From positions 1,240,001-1,304,000 of the forward strand of contig NZ_SJPI01000001.1 in NCBI RefSeq assembly GCF_007859865.1: a stretch of 64,000 nucleotides of DNA, written 5' to 3'. Below are positions 53,561 to 62,700 of this stretch, in pieces (the stretch's first letter is position 1; every line of letters begins with the position of its first letter). The position numbers and the translations under genes are program-made. This stretch comes from Rubripirellula amarantea (GTDB taxonomy: Bacteria > Planctomycetota > Planctomycetia > Pirellulales > Pirellulaceae). The notes under the pieces were generated by a model, which did no database searches, had not been told where the DNA came from, and was given only the letters and a program-made list of their open reading frames with translations.

Positions 53561-54709
53561 ATGTCCAACGCTTCTTTCGTTTTCGCGATTATTGCGCTTT
53601 GCTTCTCGATTGCTTGGCCGCCTTCGGTTGCAATTGCCGAAGATCCATCGGCCAAGTCGGAGACAACCGGGATCACGATAGGCGATTCGATGCCGGTCTT
53701 TAAGCTTCCTGGGGTGGATGGAAAGTCCTACGCCTCGAGTGACTTCGACGACTCGAAAATGATGTTGGTCATCTTCACTTGTAATCATTGTCCGACCGCT
53801 CAAGCTTACGAAGCACGCATCAAGAAACTGCATCAGGATTACAGCGACCGCGGTTTAGCATTGGTCGCGATCACACCGAATCATCCTGCGGCAGTGAGAT
53901 TGGATGAACTAGGTTATTCCGATTTGGGCGACTCGTTTGAGGACACCCAGAAACGTGCCCAAGAAGCGGGGTTTGAATTTCCGTATCTCTATGATGGCGA
54001 TACACAAACCATCGCGAAGGCGTTTGGTGCGATCGCTACGCCGCACGCATTTTTATTCGATCATGATCGCAAGCTTCGCTACGCCGGACGCATCGACAAT
54101 GGTGAAGTAACGCCGGTCACCAAGGACGATCTTCGAAACGCAATTGAGTCCTTGATTAACGGCACAACGATCGAGTCTCCGCTGACTCGCGTTTTTGGGT
54201 GCTCATTGAAATGGGCTTACAAGACTGAAGACGCTGTCAATGCGGTGAAAGAATGGAACCAAGAGCCCGTCACACTTACGAAACTAGACGAAGCGGGTCT
54301 AAAGGAGTTAGTCCGCAACGATACCGACAAGTATCGCTTAATCAATTTATGGGCCACATGGTGCGGTCCTTGCATCGAGGAACTTCCTGACTTCGTCGAA
54401 ATTCACCGTATGTATCGACGTCGTCCTTTTGAGATGGTCACCATTTCGCTCGATCAATTCGCAGACTTCGATGTCGCGCACGAGCGGTTGAAAGAGGCTC
54501 ATGCTTCGATGACGAACTATTTTTCGGTGGTCCATGACCGAGATGAATTCGCTGAGTTATTTGATGCGAAATGGCCAGGCCCCGTTCCTTACACCATCCT
54601 GATCGCGCCAGGCGGCGAGATCGTGTATCGGCATGAAGACACGATCGACGCCTTGCAAGTGCGTCGCGAGATTGTCAATCGCATCGGGCGAACCTATGCG
54701 GAAAAGTGA
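53561..54709 (+). CDS. Exported double thioredoxin-fold protein
   Basis: 382 residues from ATG 53561, with a signal peptide to about residue 27 (AIAWPPSVAIAED region). The first domain (about 36-200) is redoxin-like: GDSMPVFKLPGVDGKSYASS and IFTCNHCPTA with CxxC at 74-77, then GAIATPHAFLFD with the cis-Pro. The second (about 235-382) is a TlpA-like thioredoxin with NLWATWCGPCIEELPDF, CxxC at 268-271, and VPYTILIAPGG. Both disulfide sites are complete, so the protein could relay electrons between two partners or reduce two targets in the periplasm. An upstream in-frame start at 53477 adds 28 residues without clear purpose. Confidence 0.9.
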   Translation: MSNASFVFAIIALCFSIAWPPSVAIAEDPSAKSETTGITIGDSMPVFKLPGVDGKSYASSDFDDSKMMLVIFTCNHCPTAQAYEARIKKLHQDYSDRGLALVAITPNHPAAVRLDELGYSDLGDSFEDTQKRAQEAGFEFPYLYDGDTQTIAKAFGAIATPHAFLFDHDRKLRYAGRIDNGEVTPVTKDDLRNAIESLINGTTIESPLTRVFGCSLKWAYKTEDAVNAVKEWNQEPVTLTKLDEAGLKELVRNDTDKYRLINLWATWCGPCIEELPDFVEIHRMYRRRPFEMVTISLDQFADFDVAHERLKEAHASMTNYFSVVHDRDEFAELFDAKWPGPVPYTILIAPGGEIVYRHEDTIDALQVRREIVNRIGRTYAEK

Positions 54710-54715
54710 TCACGG

Positions 54716-55405
54716 TCACTCTTCTTCACTAGGGTCTAGACATTGCGGACCTTCGTTGCGGGCATTGTTGACATAACGAGACACCGGACGCATCGCCAAT
54801 GCGTCGTCGTTTGCTGGGCGAAGCATAGGCGATATTTCTTCAATGGCATCAACATCAGGGTCTAGCCATTTCGAAAAATCGCTCGGATCAATGATCACGG
54901 GCATACGGTCATGAACACTTTTCGCAAAGTCGTTTGCTGACGTTGTCATGATCGTACATGTCTTGATTGGCCCCTCGGGTGACGCTTTGGAATTGGATTC
55001 CCAAAGTCCCGCCAAAGCCAGCGGACGATCGCATGAAGAATGAATGTAGTACGGTTGTTTCCCGTTGCTGACTTTCTTCCATTCATAGTAACCGTCCACC
55101 GGAATTAGACATCGACGATTCGCGAGCGCTCGTTTGAACGAAGGTTTCTCATGAGCTGTCTCACTACGCGCGTTGATCATTCGGTTGCCAATTGACAAGT
55201 CATCCGCCCATGATGGGACAAGCCCCCATCGAAAGGTCGTCGCTCGCCAACCACTATCGTGTGCGACTACGGCGGCAATCGTTTGAGTAGGTGCGATGTT
55301 GTATCGCGGCGGTAATTCCGCAACCGCTTCGTCCATCGGTAAGTTGGGCAAGAACAACTGAGCCCAAGATGAGGGCGCGGTTTTCAGGTTGATGCGTCCG
55401 CACAA
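54716..55405 (-). CDS. SOS response-associated peptidase (SRAP, YedK/HMCES-like)
   Basis: 229 residues. SRAP proteins form a covalent thiazolidine bond with abasic sites in single-stranded DNA through Cys 2. The start MCGRINL provides that Cys directly after Met 1. Other conserved parts are MINARSETAHEKPSFKRAL (Asn and Arg contacts), IPVDGYYEWKK (Glu), and KSVHDRMPVIID with the catalytic His. It converges on the thioredoxin gene (6-nt gap). The gap upstream contains a leftward terminator and a folded element, listed separately. Confidence 0.95.
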   Translation of the reverse strand: MCGRINLKTAPSSWAQLFLPNLPMDEAVAELPPRYNIAPTQTIAAVVAHDSGWRATTFRWGLVPSWADDLSIGNRMINARSETAHEKPSFKRALANRRCLIPVDGYYEWKKVSNGKQPYYIHSSCDRPLALAGLWESNSKASPEGPIKTCTIMTTSANDFAKSVHDRMPVIIDPSDFSKWLDPDVDAIEEISPMLRPANDDALAMRPVSRYVNNARNEGPQCLDPSEEE

Positions 55406-55520
55406 AGATAGATCTCGCTTAGCCGTGGCAAGGTAGATGACGCAATATCAGACACTCGACGTCGGATTGCGTCAGGCAAATTACAACAAATGATACGTCA
55501 ACGAAGACAGTTCGTTTGGT

Positions 55521-55580
55521 GAAAAAGCCGTGCAAGTGGCGGCCGCGCCTCGTGCGACCGCCACTCACACCTGCCACGGC
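55521..55580 (-). terminator. Orphan leftward intrinsic terminator
   Basis: Outer stem GCCGTG (55527-55532) with CACGGC (55575-55580); inner stem AGTGGCGG (55535-55542) with CCGCCACT (55558-55565), whose loop can add CGC/GCG. On the leftward strand this is followed at once by TTTTTC. No gene lies just upstream on that strand, so it either ends a short unannotated RNA or attenuates the SRAP transcript. Confidence 0.6.
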
Positions 55581-55621
55581 GCTCTGTTGTGGGAAACAAT
55601 AGAAAGGAATCAAGGAGATTT

Positions 55622-55721
55622 TAGGCAAACTTTGAATCATCAAAGTCTTGGATTTTGGGGAAACCCAAGGCCTAGCATTCGCCTCACTCCACGCTCCGTG
55701 ATCCCGAACCAAGGCCGGGAT
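55622..55721 (-). ncRNA. Candidate structured RNA upstream of the orphan terminator
   Basis: TAGGC (55622-55626) pairs with GCCTA (55670-55674), enclosing ACTTTG/CAAAGT (55629-55646, 6-nt loop) and then CTTGG (55647-55651) with CCAAG (55665-55669). The junctions are 2, 0 and 0 nt, which gives a compact three-way fold. An alternative third helix is TTGGG-GAAA-CCCAA (55655-55668). ATCCCG/CGGGAT follows at 55701-55721. Strand is inferred from the leftward terminator next to it. It matches no RNA family that I recognise. Confidence 0.35.
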
Positions 55722-55887
55722 GGAAGACCTATTGGCAGTTCGCGTACCGAAACGAAAAAATGATGGCTGACTTTATTGCTTTAGCATCATGTTCTTTTCA
55801 AAAGTCGCTGGGTAGGTTTAATGGTGATCCTGCGAACCCACCTGGGCATTCTTGCGATTCCTCGTCTCATACTGTTGACCCAACACC

Positions 55888-57492
55888 TTGAACTACCGCC
55901 TGCTGATTCGATTGTTGGGAACGATCTGCCTGCTGATTGGCGGTTCGATGAGCTTCTCGCTGCCGTTTGCTTATCCCTGGCTTGCTGAACGCACGTTTTT
56001 AGAACCCGCGTCTGAATTTGAGTACGCGGGCTTTCGCGGGCTGCTTTTCAGTATGGCGATCTGTTGCATCTTGGGCGGGATACTGCGTTTCTTGGGACGC
56101 GGATCACGGGGAAGTCATTTGTTTCAAAAGGAAGCGATGGCCATCGTGGGACTCAGTTGGGTTCTGGCGACCATTTTAGGTGCCCTCCCCTATTACTTGA
56201 GCGGAACTTCGATCGGCCCCGATTCATCGATGACTTTCATTGAAGCCATGTTTGAATCGCAGTCGGGGTTTAGCACCACTGGCGCCACGGTGCTGACTGA
56301 TTTAGAGACACCCGAGCTTGTTCCGCACTGTATTCTCTTTTGGCGATCATGGACACACTTTTTGGGTGGGCTAGGCATCGTTGTGTTGTTCGTTGCGATC
56401 TTGGGTCAGGGCTCGGCTGGAAAGGCTATGATGCGTGCCGAAATGCCGGGACCCACTAAAGAGGGAAGTATGCCGCGGATGCAGCATACTGCTTTAGTAT
56501 TTGCCGCCATCTATGTCGCACTCAACGCAATCTTGACGGCAATTTACATGCTCGAAGGCATGACGCTGTTCGATGGTTTGTGCCATGCATTTGGCACAAT
56601 GGCAACGGGCGGGTTTAGCACCTACAACGCCAGTCACGGGCAATTCGATAGCGCGATCATCGACTACACCACGATCTTGTTCATGATTGCCGCTGGCACC
56701 AACTTTACGCTGTTGTACCTAACGTTGATCGGTGGTCCCAAACGTTTGCTCGCCGACGTGGAATTCAGAACCTTTATCGGGATCATCTTTCTAGTCACGG
56801 TCGGAGTCGTATTTTTCGGAATGCGTGCAGGCGATTACCGCTTCGACAATATCTTTGACGCACTCCGGTTCGGGCTTTTCCAAGTCGTTTCCATTATCAC
56901 CACCACCGGTTATGGGACAGCAGACTTTGATGGTTGGAACAACTTTGGTCGAGGCATCTTGTTGATGATCATGTTTATCGGCGGATGTGCAGGCAGCACG
57001 GGCGGCGGATTGAAAGTGATCCGTCACATCTTGTTCTATAAGATTCTGGTGCATGAGATTGAACACGCTCACCGACCTCGTGTTGTGCGTTTCATTCGCA
57101 TCGGCGGATCCAATGTCGATGACCCAGCCATCGCTCGCGGGATACTCGTTTACTTTTCGATGATTTTGGCCATCTTTGTGGTTTCATGGCTGGCGTTGAT
57201 CACGCTTGAACCCAACAGCACGTGGGGAGTCGACGACAGCTACACCACTCAAGAAGCAGCGGCGGCGGGCATGACCGATACGCTCGACGAAAAGTTGCTT
57301 GATTGCGCCAGTGCCGTGATTGCAACGCTCAATAACATCGGCCCCGGAGTCGGTGTCGTGGGAGCCACGCAGAACTACGCAGGCTTTAGTCAGGGCGCAA
57401 AATTACTGTTTGTTTGGTTGATGATGCTCGGACGAGTGGAAATTTTCAGTGTTCTGGTACTGATTTTTCCAACTTTCTGGCGACGGGTTTAG
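55888..57492 (+). CDS. trkH: TrkH-family potassium uptake membrane subunit
   Basis: 534 residues with about ten membrane helices and four re-entrant pore loops. Visible selectivity loops include ESQSGFSTTGATVL (about residue 122), FGTMATGGFSTYNAS, VSIITTTGYGTADFDGW and TLNNIGPGVGVVG, each carrying the central Gly. This is the pore subunit of Trk/Ktr K+ uptake. The cytosolic gating partner TrkA is not in the window. The start is TTG at 55888 (NYRLLIRLLGTICLLIGG), which gives a complete first helix. Confidence 0.95.
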   Translation: MNYRLLIRLLGTICLLIGGSMSFSLPFAYPWLAERTFLEPASEFEYAGFRGLLFSMAICCILGGILRFLGRGSRGSHLFQKEAMAIVGLSWVLATILGALPYYLSGTSIGPDSSMTFIEAMFESQSGFSTTGATVLTDLETPELVPHCILFWRSWTHFLGGLGIVVLFVAILGQGSAGKAMMRAEMPGPTKEGSMPRMQHTALVFAAIYVALNAILTAIYMLEGMTLFDGLCHAFGTMATGGFSTYNASHGQFDSAIIDYTTILFMIAAGTNFTLLYLTLIGGPKRLLADVEFRTFIGIIFLVTVGVVFFGMRAGDYRFDNIFDALRFGLFQVVSIITTTGYGTADFDGWNNFGRGILLMIMFIGGCAGSTGGGLKVIRHILFYKILVHEIEHAHRPRVVRFIRIGGSNVDDPAIARGILVYFSMILAIFVVSWLALITLEPNSTWGVDDSYTTQEAAAAGMTDTLDEKLLDCASAVIATLNNIGPGVGVVGATQNYAGFSQGAKLLFVWLMMLGRVEIFSVLVLIFPTFWRRV

Positions 57493-57602
57493 GTCTGAAT
57501 TGGGCCTAGTACATTGTCATCGGATCGGTGAATTCGATTTTTGATTCGGATTCGACGATACAATGATAGAACCGTCACCAAAGCTTTCGCCTCGGCAATG
57601 TC

Positions 57603-59147
57603 ATGTCATCAACAACATCTCCCCTGACGTTTCAACTCCGAGCAACGATGGCTCGGTTGGCATGTCTTGCGTGCATGCTGATGTGTTGGATATTTGAGCC
57701 TCAAGTTGCGTGCTCGCAGATTCTGAAACAAGATCAGCCGGCGGGCCGCAAAGCCGTGATCATTCCCCTGCACGAAGACATCAATCCGCTCAGCGGTGGC
57801 ATTTTGCAGCGGAAGTTTGACCAGGCCATCGCTGCGGGTGCCGAGGTGGTGATCTTCGATATCAATTCACCGGGCGGGCGAGTGGATGTGACGTTCGAGC
57901 TGATGGACATGCTACTTGAAGCAAAGAGCGTCGAGACCGTCGCGATGATCGAGCGAGACGCAATTAGCGGCGCGGCATTGTTCTCCCTTGCATGCGACAA
58001 AATCATCATGCTGCCCGGTGCTCGACTGGGTGATGCCGGAGTGATTGTGCTGGGGCCTAGTGGTGAATTTCGCTACGCCGAAGCCAAGAGTCGTAGCATG
58101 GTTGCTCAGAAGGCTCGCGACACCGCTCGGGCAACTGGACGTCCGGAAGTCTTGGCCGAAAAGATGACGGACAAAGACATGATTGTCTTCAAAGCCACGA
58201 ACAAGGTTACGGGTGAGTCCCGATACTTTTCAGACAAAGAGTGGGAAACGCTTGAAGACGGCGACCAATGGACGCGCGGAAAACAAATCCGTGAAGGTGG
58301 CAAAGAGATGTTCTTCATTGCCAATGGCGAGCGGTTATTGGAGTTCGGTATTGCGGATCAAACCTTCAATGATCGCAGTGAACTTGGCGAATTACTTAAT
58401 GTTCGAACTCCGATCGAGGTGCTTACTCCCACGTGGGCGGAATCGATTGCGAGGATTCTTAACAACGGTTGGGTCACCTTCTTTTTGATCACGATTGGAC
58501 TTATCGCGATCGCAATCGAGCTTAGTGCTCCTGGGATCAGCGTTGGTGGTTTGACCTCGCTGCTTTGCTTTAGTCTTTTCTTCTGGAGTCGGTTTGCGGC
58601 GGGCACGTCTGGATGGCTTGAGGTAACACTGTTTGCATTGGGGCTCATTTTCATCGCGTGCGAATTCTTTGTGATACCGGGTTTTGGCATCGCTGGCCTT
58701 GGCGGAATCGTGCTCACACTGGGTTCACTGGTGATGGCCTCGCAGCGTTTCCTGATACCTTCCACTGCCGATCAATTGTCAGGCTTAGGCTATGACGTTC
58801 TAACGGTTCTAGGTGCGTTCGTCGGCTTCTTGGTCGCCGCGGTGGTGCTGGCCAACTACATTGGCGAGATCCCAGGCTTAAGCCGGCTGACCTTACAACC
58901 ACCGGTGGTGATGGAAACGTCAACCGGAATTGGCCGTGATCAAAGCTCGCAGGCTGCTCAGCCCGGTTGGCAACGCGTTTCGATTGGCGACGTCGGTCGA
59001 GCCTCTGGACCGCTGCGACCCAGCGGACGCATTCTTGTCGAAGACTATCTGGTTGATGTCGTTACCGAAGGAGACTTCGTCGATGCCGATTCCGAAGTCC
59101 GGGTGATCGCTAAGCAAGGTGCAAAGGTGATTGTGCGAGAGGTCTGA
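57603..59147 (+). CDS. NfeD-family membrane protein with ClpP-like serine protease domain
   Basis: 514 residues. A signal peptide (about 1-35) is followed by a ClpP/SppA-like domain (about 50-260): INSPGGRVDVTFELMDML, then ERDAISGAALFSLACDKIIM with the catalytic Ser, and SMVAQKARDTARA with the candidate Lys. About five membrane helices lie at 290-430. The C-terminal NfeD OB-fold (about 450-514) has GDVGRASGPLRPSGRILVED. Long NfeD proteases are thought to cut membrane partners such as stomatin; no stomatin gene is next to it here. It is convergent with the TM2 gene (1-nt gap). Confidence 0.93.
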   Translation: MSSTTSPLTFQLRATMARLACLACMLMCWIFEPQVACSQILKQDQPAGRKAVIIPLHEDINPLSGGILQRKFDQAIAAGAEVVIFDINSPGGRVDVTFELMDMLLEAKSVETVAMIERDAISGAALFSLACDKIIMLPGARLGDAGVIVLGPSGEFRYAEAKSRSMVAQKARDTARATGRPEVLAEKMTDKDMIVFKATNKVTGESRYFSDKEWETLEDGDQWTRGKQIREGGKEMFFIANGERLLEFGIADQTFNDRSELGELLNVRTPIEVLTPTWAESIARILNNGWVTFFLITIGLIAIAIELSAPGISVGGLTSLLCFSLFFWSRFAAGTSGWLEVTLFALGLIFIACEFFVIPGFGIAGLGGIVLTLGSLVMASQRFLIPSTADQLSGLGYDVLTVLGAFVGFLVAAVVLANYIGEIPGLSRLTLQPPVVMETSTGIGRDQSSQAAQPGWQRVSIGDVGRASGPLRPSGRILVEDYLVDVVTEGDFVDADSEVRVIAKQGAKVIVREV

Positions 59148-59148
59148 A

Positions 59149-59601
59149 CTACATCCACGTTGTCGGCCTGTCCGCCACGTTGATCTCAGCGATTTGGTCG
59201 TTCAGGGTGAGCGTGTCGTAGATGTAGCCAATGCCGAAGAGGCCTCCGGTAAGCATGTACAAGATGCCGGTGAACAGCTTGCCCATGTAGATGCGATGGA
59301 TTCCGAAGATGCCCAAGAATAGCTGCAACAACCAAGCAACCGTGTAGTCCACTCGACCCGGCGGAAATCTGCGTTCTGCTTCTTCGGCCATGGCGGGTAT
59401 GAAAAAGAAGTCGACAATCCAACCCACCAAGAACAAACCGCCGGTGAAAAACCACAACACTCCGGTAAGCGGTTTGCCAAAGTAGAAGCGGTGCGCTCCC
59501 ACAAACCCCAACAACCAGAACACGTATCCCATCAACACCGGATGAGTCGGTGCGACTTCTTGGTAATGAGCTGTGCGTTCAGAATAAGTATGGGGTTGCA
59601 T
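59149..59601 (-). CDS. Tandem TM2-domain membrane protein
   Basis: 150 residues with two copies of the TM2 unit, each two helices joined by a short loop. Copy 1 is about residues 22-72 (LGFVGAHRFYFGKPLTGVLW, then GGLFLVGWIVDFFFIPAM) and copy 2 about 88-137 (LGIFGIHRIYMGKLFTGILY, then GGLFGIGYIYDTLTLND). Both keep the G-x-HR-(F/I)-Y-x-GK core and the Trp/Tyr-x-x-D end. Single-copy TM2 proteins are common; internal duplication is less so. Function is unknown. Confidence 0.9.
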   Translation of the reverse strand: MQPHTYSERTAHYQEVAPTHPVLMGYVFWLLGFVGAHRFYFGKPLTGVLWFFTGGLFLVGWIVDFFFIPAMAEEAERRFPPGRVDYTVAWLLQLFLGIFGIHRIYMGKLFTGILYMLTGGLFGIGYIYDTLTLNDQIAEINVADRPTTWM

Positions 59602-59782
59602 GACTTGCCTAGCGAAAGGTGAAAAGACTTACTGACAGTTCGTTTCTACGATGCGAATCTTGGGCCAGAGAAGGCAAAATCCAGTGACCCCAAAATATCG
59701 AGAAGACGCTGTACACGCCTGGACGGCGATCAGCCGCTTCCGTAACGTGGACAAAAATCCACCTCGCGCCGTTTAAGCCTTG

Positions 59783-62700
59783 ATGCGTTACGTCGAACTG
59801 CACTGCAAAAGTAATTTCTCATTTCTCGAGGGTGCTTCCCATCCTGATGAGTTGGTCGAACGAGCTGCCCGGCTCGGTTACGAAGGCCTTGCGCTGACCG
59901 ACCGCGAATCCGTTGCTGGAGTCGTACGTGGCTTGGCACCAGCCAAGGAATCGGGACTGCAGTACATCGTTGGTACCGAAATTCATCCCACTGACGCACC
60001 ACCGATGGTGCTTTGGCCAACCGACCGCGCCGCCTACGGCCGAATGTGTCGCTTGATTTCCCGCGGTCGCCTACGTGCCGAGAAAGGTCAGTGTGAATTG
60101 CGTTGGGCCGATGTGGTCGAGATGAACGACGGCATCATCGCTGGTTTGGTTCCGCCCATGCCGGGCCCCCGTCGCATGTCAAGAATATCGGACACCACAT
60201 CACGCCCGATTCGCCCGGCATCGCTTTCGCGATTCTTAAGAACAAAGTTTCGCGATGTGTTTGGTGACCGCGGATACCTGATGTGTGAATTGCATCTCGG
60301 CGTAGACGATCAATTAGCGATCGAACGACTGCGCCGACTTTCCGTTAGCAACGACGTGCCTTTGGTTGCAGCGGGAAATGTCCATTATCACACCGCTTCG
60401 CGAATGTTGCTGCATGACACGGTCACAGCAATCCGACGGGGACAAACAATTGGCGGCGTTCACGAAGCGAGATTCACTAACAGCCAACGCCATTTGCGCA
60501 GCCTTGAAGAGATCGCAGAGTGTTATCGCGATGTTCCGCACGCGATCGCTCGTACACTTGAAATCGCTGCTCGATGTGATTTCACGCTTGACCAATTACG
60601 TTACGAGTATCCCGAGGAAATCGCACCGCCGGGCATGACATTGATCGAGCATTTACGTCGGTTGACATGGGAGGGCGCTAAACAACGTTGGCCGGGCGGA
60701 GTTCCCGAAAAGGTCCTCGATCAGATTCGCCATGAAATGCGACTGATTGAAGAATTGCATTACGAGGCGTACTTCCTAACGGTCTGGGACATTGTCCGAT
60801 TTGCGCGCGAGCGAAGCATTTTGTGCCAGGGTCGTGGTTCGGCTGCGAACTCAGCGGTTTGTTATTGCTTAGGCGTGACCAACGTGGACCCTAGCCAAAC
60901 CGATCTGCTGTTCGAACGGTTCGTTTCGAAAGAACGAGCCGAGGCACCCGACATTGACGTTGATTTCGAGCATCAACGTCGCGAGGAAGTGTTGCAATAT
61001 CTTTATGAAAAGTACGGTCGTGATCGTGCAGGCATGACTGCGGTAGTGACAACCTATCGCACCAAGAGTGCTGTTCGCGAAGTCGGCAAGGTGTTGGGAA
61101 TCAACGCTGATTGCATCGACACGATCGCGAAAGTGGGCAGCGATGCAGGCGAGATGCCCGATCGTTGCCGTGCCAGTGGTCTCGATCCCGAATCAGCTTT
61201 AGGCCAACGCTTTGTCTATCTTGTTTCCACCCTCAAAGGATTTCCTCGTCACCTGTCGCAACATGTCGGTGGGATGGTGATGACGGCGGGCAGCTTGTGC
61301 GAATTGTGTCCTGTGGAAAACGCATCGATGGAAGGCCGAACCGTCATTCAATGGAACAAAGACGACCTGGATGAACTTGGCATTCTTAAAGTCGATGTTT
61401 TGGCATTAGGCATGTTGTCGGCAATTCGACGTTGTTTGGCACTAGTCAAAACGCATCACGGCAACGCGTTATCATTATCGACGATTCCCCAAGACGACCA
61501 ACCGACTTACGACATGATTTGTCGTGCGGATACCTTGGGCGTTTTTCAAATCGAAAGTCGGGCTCAAATGAGTATGTTGCCTCGACTTCGTCCCCGTTGC
61601 TTCTACGACTTGGTGATCGAAGTTTCCATCGTCAGACCCGGTCCTATTCAGGGCAACATGGTCCACCCGTTTCTCAAAGCGAGAGAAAATCCATCGGCAG
61701 TGTCTTATCCCAACGAGGCAATTCGTGGCGTTCTTGAAAAGACACTTGGTGTTCCCATCTTCCAAGAACAGGCGATGCGATTGGCCGTGGTGGCCGCGGG
61801 CTTCACGCCGGGCGAAGCCGACCAGTTGCGACGAGCGATGGCAGCTTGGCGACGACCAGGTGTGATCGACAACTTTCGCATCAAGTTGATCGAAGGCATG
61901 GCGTCACGCGGACTGCGAGGCGAGTTTGCAGAGCAAGTGTTCAATCAGATCCGCGGATTTGGTGAGTATGGTTTCCCCGAATCGCATGCGGCCAGTTTCG
62001 CGTTGTTGGTCTATGCGTCGTGCTATTTGAAACGCCACTACCCGGCAGCGTTTTGCGCGGCATTACTGAACAGCCAGCCGATGGGATTTTACGCTCCGGC
62101 GCAGTTGGTTGACGATGCAAAGAAGCACGGGGTGAGGATCCGAGGCGTTGACGTGAACCACAGCCACGCCGAGGCAACGTTGGAACCAGATCCCGATTCC
62201 AAACAACCCGCAGTTCGACTGGGGCTATCCTCGATTCGCGGACTACCGCGTTTGGCGGCACAGGGAATCGTGGATGAACGTACGGCCAGGGGAGCGTTCA
62301 CGAGCATGGAAGAGATGGCGCGGCGATGCAGGATGGGCAAATCGGTGTTGGCGATTCTTGCCGACGCTGACGCTTTAGGTTCTCTCGCAGGCGATCGCCG
62401 AGCAGCGGTTTGGCAATCGCTCGGGCGTGAAGAAGATCCCAACTCGCAGCCGCTCTTTGGCGATGACTTGGACGATGAAGTGATTCCGAACGAGCTGTTA
62501 CCAATGACACCTTTAGAGGAAGTACATGCAGATTACGAGATGACAGGGCTGAGCCTAAAGGCGCACCCGATATCATTTGTTCGCGAAGAGCTCGACGCCC
62601 AACGTTGCGTCAAGGCAGCGGAACTTGCCGGTCTTCGCGATGGGCGACATGTTCGTGTAGCTGGTTTAGTCTTGATGCGTCAACGCCCCGGCACCGCCAA

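Larger units (their letters stand above)
55406..55887. other. 482-bp gap upstream of SRAP and trkH with structured sequence
   Basis: Divergent region for the leftward SRAP gene and rightward trkH. It holds a strong leftward terminator-like hairpin (55521-55580), a three-helix fold (55622-55674) and another hairpin ATCCCG/CGGGAT (55701-55721). A 42-codon frame from ATG 55763 ends in a TGA that overlaps the trkH TTG start, but its peptide looks random. A 97-codon leftward frame at 55419-55712 runs straight through the palindromes and is not believed. Confidence 0.6.

Noticed and set aside
55419-55712. 97-codon leftward frame upstream of SRAP
   Set aside because: It runs through the terminator and three-helix palindromes and shows no domain or signal features.
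55763-55891. 42-codon frame whose TGA overlaps the trkH TTG start
   Set aside because: The overlap looks like translational coupling, but the peptide is low in structure, its codons are unlike those of the neighbours and no ribosome site is evident.
59651-59776. 41-codon rightward frame ending 6 nt before dnaE2
   Set aside because: Considered as a remnant of imuB or a leader gene. The peptide resembles no ImuB C-terminus that I know and has no other support.
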